Of a stretch of 64,000 nucleotides of DNA, positions 63,272-64,000 are shown in pieces. Positions within the stretch are counted from its first letter, which is position 1. Each line of letters opens with the position of its first letter. The stretch spans positions 161,654 through 225,653 of the forward strand of contig NZ_FOAM01000008.1 of assembly GCF_900109605.1 (NCBI RefSeq), read 5' to 3'. The DNA is from Xaviernesmea oryzae (GTDB taxonomy: Bacteria > Pseudomonadota > Alphaproteobacteria > Rhizobiales > Rhizobiaceae). Made by a program: the position numbers and the translations under genes. A model generated the notes under the pieces. It was not told the origin of the DNA and ran no database searches. It worked only from the letters and a program-made list of their open reading frames with translations.

Positions 63272-63361
63272 CTGGCATGAAGCCAAGACGTCTTAGCCGG
63301 TTTAGTAACCAGTCCGGCATGTCCCCAAAATCGTATCGTGTATCTAAGGGACAATCTAAAA
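63272..63361 (+). promoter_or_regulatory. Structured leader of the second flagellin gene
   Basis: Three potential stems in the same order as upstream of the first flagellin: TGGC/GCCA (63273-63285), GCCGG/CCGGC (63296-63318) and TGTCCC/GGGACA (63320-63353). The second stem has G-C where the first gene has A-T, a compensatory change. The third covers the AGGGA ribosome binding site. Confidence 0.6.
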
Positions 63362-64000
63362 ATGACCAGCATCATTACCAATACAGCCGCAATTTCTGCT
63401 CTGGCAACCCTGCGTTCCATCAATTCCCACATGGAAACGACACAGGCTCACGTTTCCTCCGGCCTGAAAATTGCTAATGCAAGCGACAATGCTTCCTATT
63501 GGTCGATCGCCACGACCCAGCGCTCTGACGAAAAAGCGCTTTCAGCTGTCCAAGACGCTCTCGGCCTTGGCGCTGCAAAAACAGACACTGCTTATACTGG
63601 TTTGAAGAACACCATCGACATCATCACCTCGATTAAGGCCAAGCTGGTGACGGCCCGTGAACCGGGCGCCGACAAGGACAAGATCAACAAGGAGCTCGTC
63701 GAACTCAAGAACCAGATCATGTCGACGGCCCAGTCTTCGTCCTTCTCGGGCGAAAACTGGCTCTACAATACCTCGTCGACGGCCCCTGGCGCCAAGACCA
63801 TGGTCGGCTCGTTCACCCGTACCGCATCAGGCGTCTCGATCGGCACGATCAGCTATGACACGTCGAACTCGGTTCTGATCGACACCAACAACGCCACCAG
63901 GGGTGCCCTGACCAAAAGCGTCAACGGGTATACCTACAATGCCAACGGTACGGCAGCCTCCACGGGTACCTACTTCCTGATCAATGCCAGCAGCACCACC
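63362..64000 (+). CDS. flaB: Flagellin (partial, right edge)
   Basis: The first 213 codons of a second flagellin, closely related to the first (TSIITNTAAISALATLRSINSHMETTQAHVSSGLKIANASDNASYWSIATTQRSDEKALSAVQDALGLGAAKTDTAY). It runs past the window end in the middle domain. It is a tandem paralogue with its own leader and promoter region, separated from flaA by a terminator. Differences are spread along the protein, so this is not a very recent duplication. Naming as flaB follows gene order in Sinorhizobium. Confidence 0.92.
   Translation, partial: MTSIITNTAAISALATLRSINSHMETTQAHVSSGLKIANASDNASYWSIATTQRSDEKALSAVQDALGLGAAKTDTAYTGLKNTIDIITSIKAKLVTAREPGADKDKINKELVELKNQIMSTAQSSSFSGENWLYNTSSTAPGAKTMVGSFTRTASGVSIGTISYDTSNSVLIDTNNATRGALTKSVNGYTYNANGTAASTGTYFLINASSTT

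Larger units (their letters stand above)
62993..63361. other. Intergenic region between the two flagellin genes
   Basis: About 370 bases: a terminator (63034-63065), an AT-rich stretch (63160-63270) holding the expected promoter with CAAGACA (63232-63238), and the structured leader (63272-63361). No gene was seen. Confidence 0.5.

Noticed and set aside
1..64000. Insertion sequences, prophage, CRISPR arrays, genomic islands
   Set aside because: No transposase, integrase, phage gene or spaced direct repeats were seen. Both tRNA genes are intact and no duplicated 3' tRNA end marking an attachment site was noticed.

Overview
The window is a GC-rich chromosomal segment of a member of the Rhizobiaceae (Rhizobium/Agrobacterium/Sinorhizobium group). 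The evidence is the gene order murA - DUF2948 - hisD - UPF0262 - phosphatase - infA - maf - yacG - tRNA-Phe, followed by the rhizobial motility cluster icpA-cheS-cheY1-cheA-cheW-cheR-cheB-cheY2-cheD-cheT-fliF, visN-visR, motA-fliM-fliN-fliG-flhB, flgF-fliI, flgBC-fliE-flgGAI-motE-flgH-fliL-fliP and tandem flagellins. The master regulator pair VisN/VisR and the proteins CheS, CheT and MotE are hallmarks of this group. No IS element, prophage, CRISPR array or rRNA operon was seen.

Layout. 1-801: the 5' end of a type I polyketide synthase gene on the minus strand, cut by the window edge. 1.4-3.4 kb: a PAS-GGDEF-EAL cyclic-di-GMP protein. 4.0-8.5 kb: tRNA-Thr and a ferric-iron ABC transporter (binding protein, permease, ATPase) with a RirA-type operator in front. 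8.7-15.5 kb: the conserved housekeeping block. 15.9-31.6 kb: a mixed region with a membrane chemoreceptor, an acetyltransferase, an Orn/Lys/Arg decarboxylase, a ROK kinase, CutC, a phosphatase, a Bax-inhibitor-like protein, an ECF sigma/anti-sigma pair, YbaK and several small proteins. 32.3-64.0 kb: chemotaxis and flagellar genes.

How the motility genes work together. IcpA and the membrane receptor signal through CheW to CheA, which phosphorylates CheY2 (motor control) and CheY1 (phosphate sink, with CheS). CheR, CheB and CheD adapt the receptors, and CheT is a candidate CheY phosphatase. FliF/FliG/FliM/FliN form the MS and C rings. MotA, with MotE acting on MotC elsewhere in the genome, powers the motor. 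FlhB, FliP and FliI belong to the export apparatus. FlgB/C/F/G/H/I, FliE and FlgA build the rod and the L and P rings, and FlaA/FlaB form the filament. VisN/VisR sit at the top of the regulatory cascade.

The most interesting signals are regulatory. The two flagellin genes share a roughly 90-nt leader with three stems, one showing a compensatory base change and one pairing with the ribosome binding site. Four motility operons share the upstream motif CGCAA(G/C)-N9-(C/A)TA. A full CtrA site lies in front of flgB. The cytoplasmic globin receptor IcpA has Cys where its family has the heme-ligating His. The ECF sigma gene appears to start at the first base of a leaderless mRNA from an ECF-type promoter.
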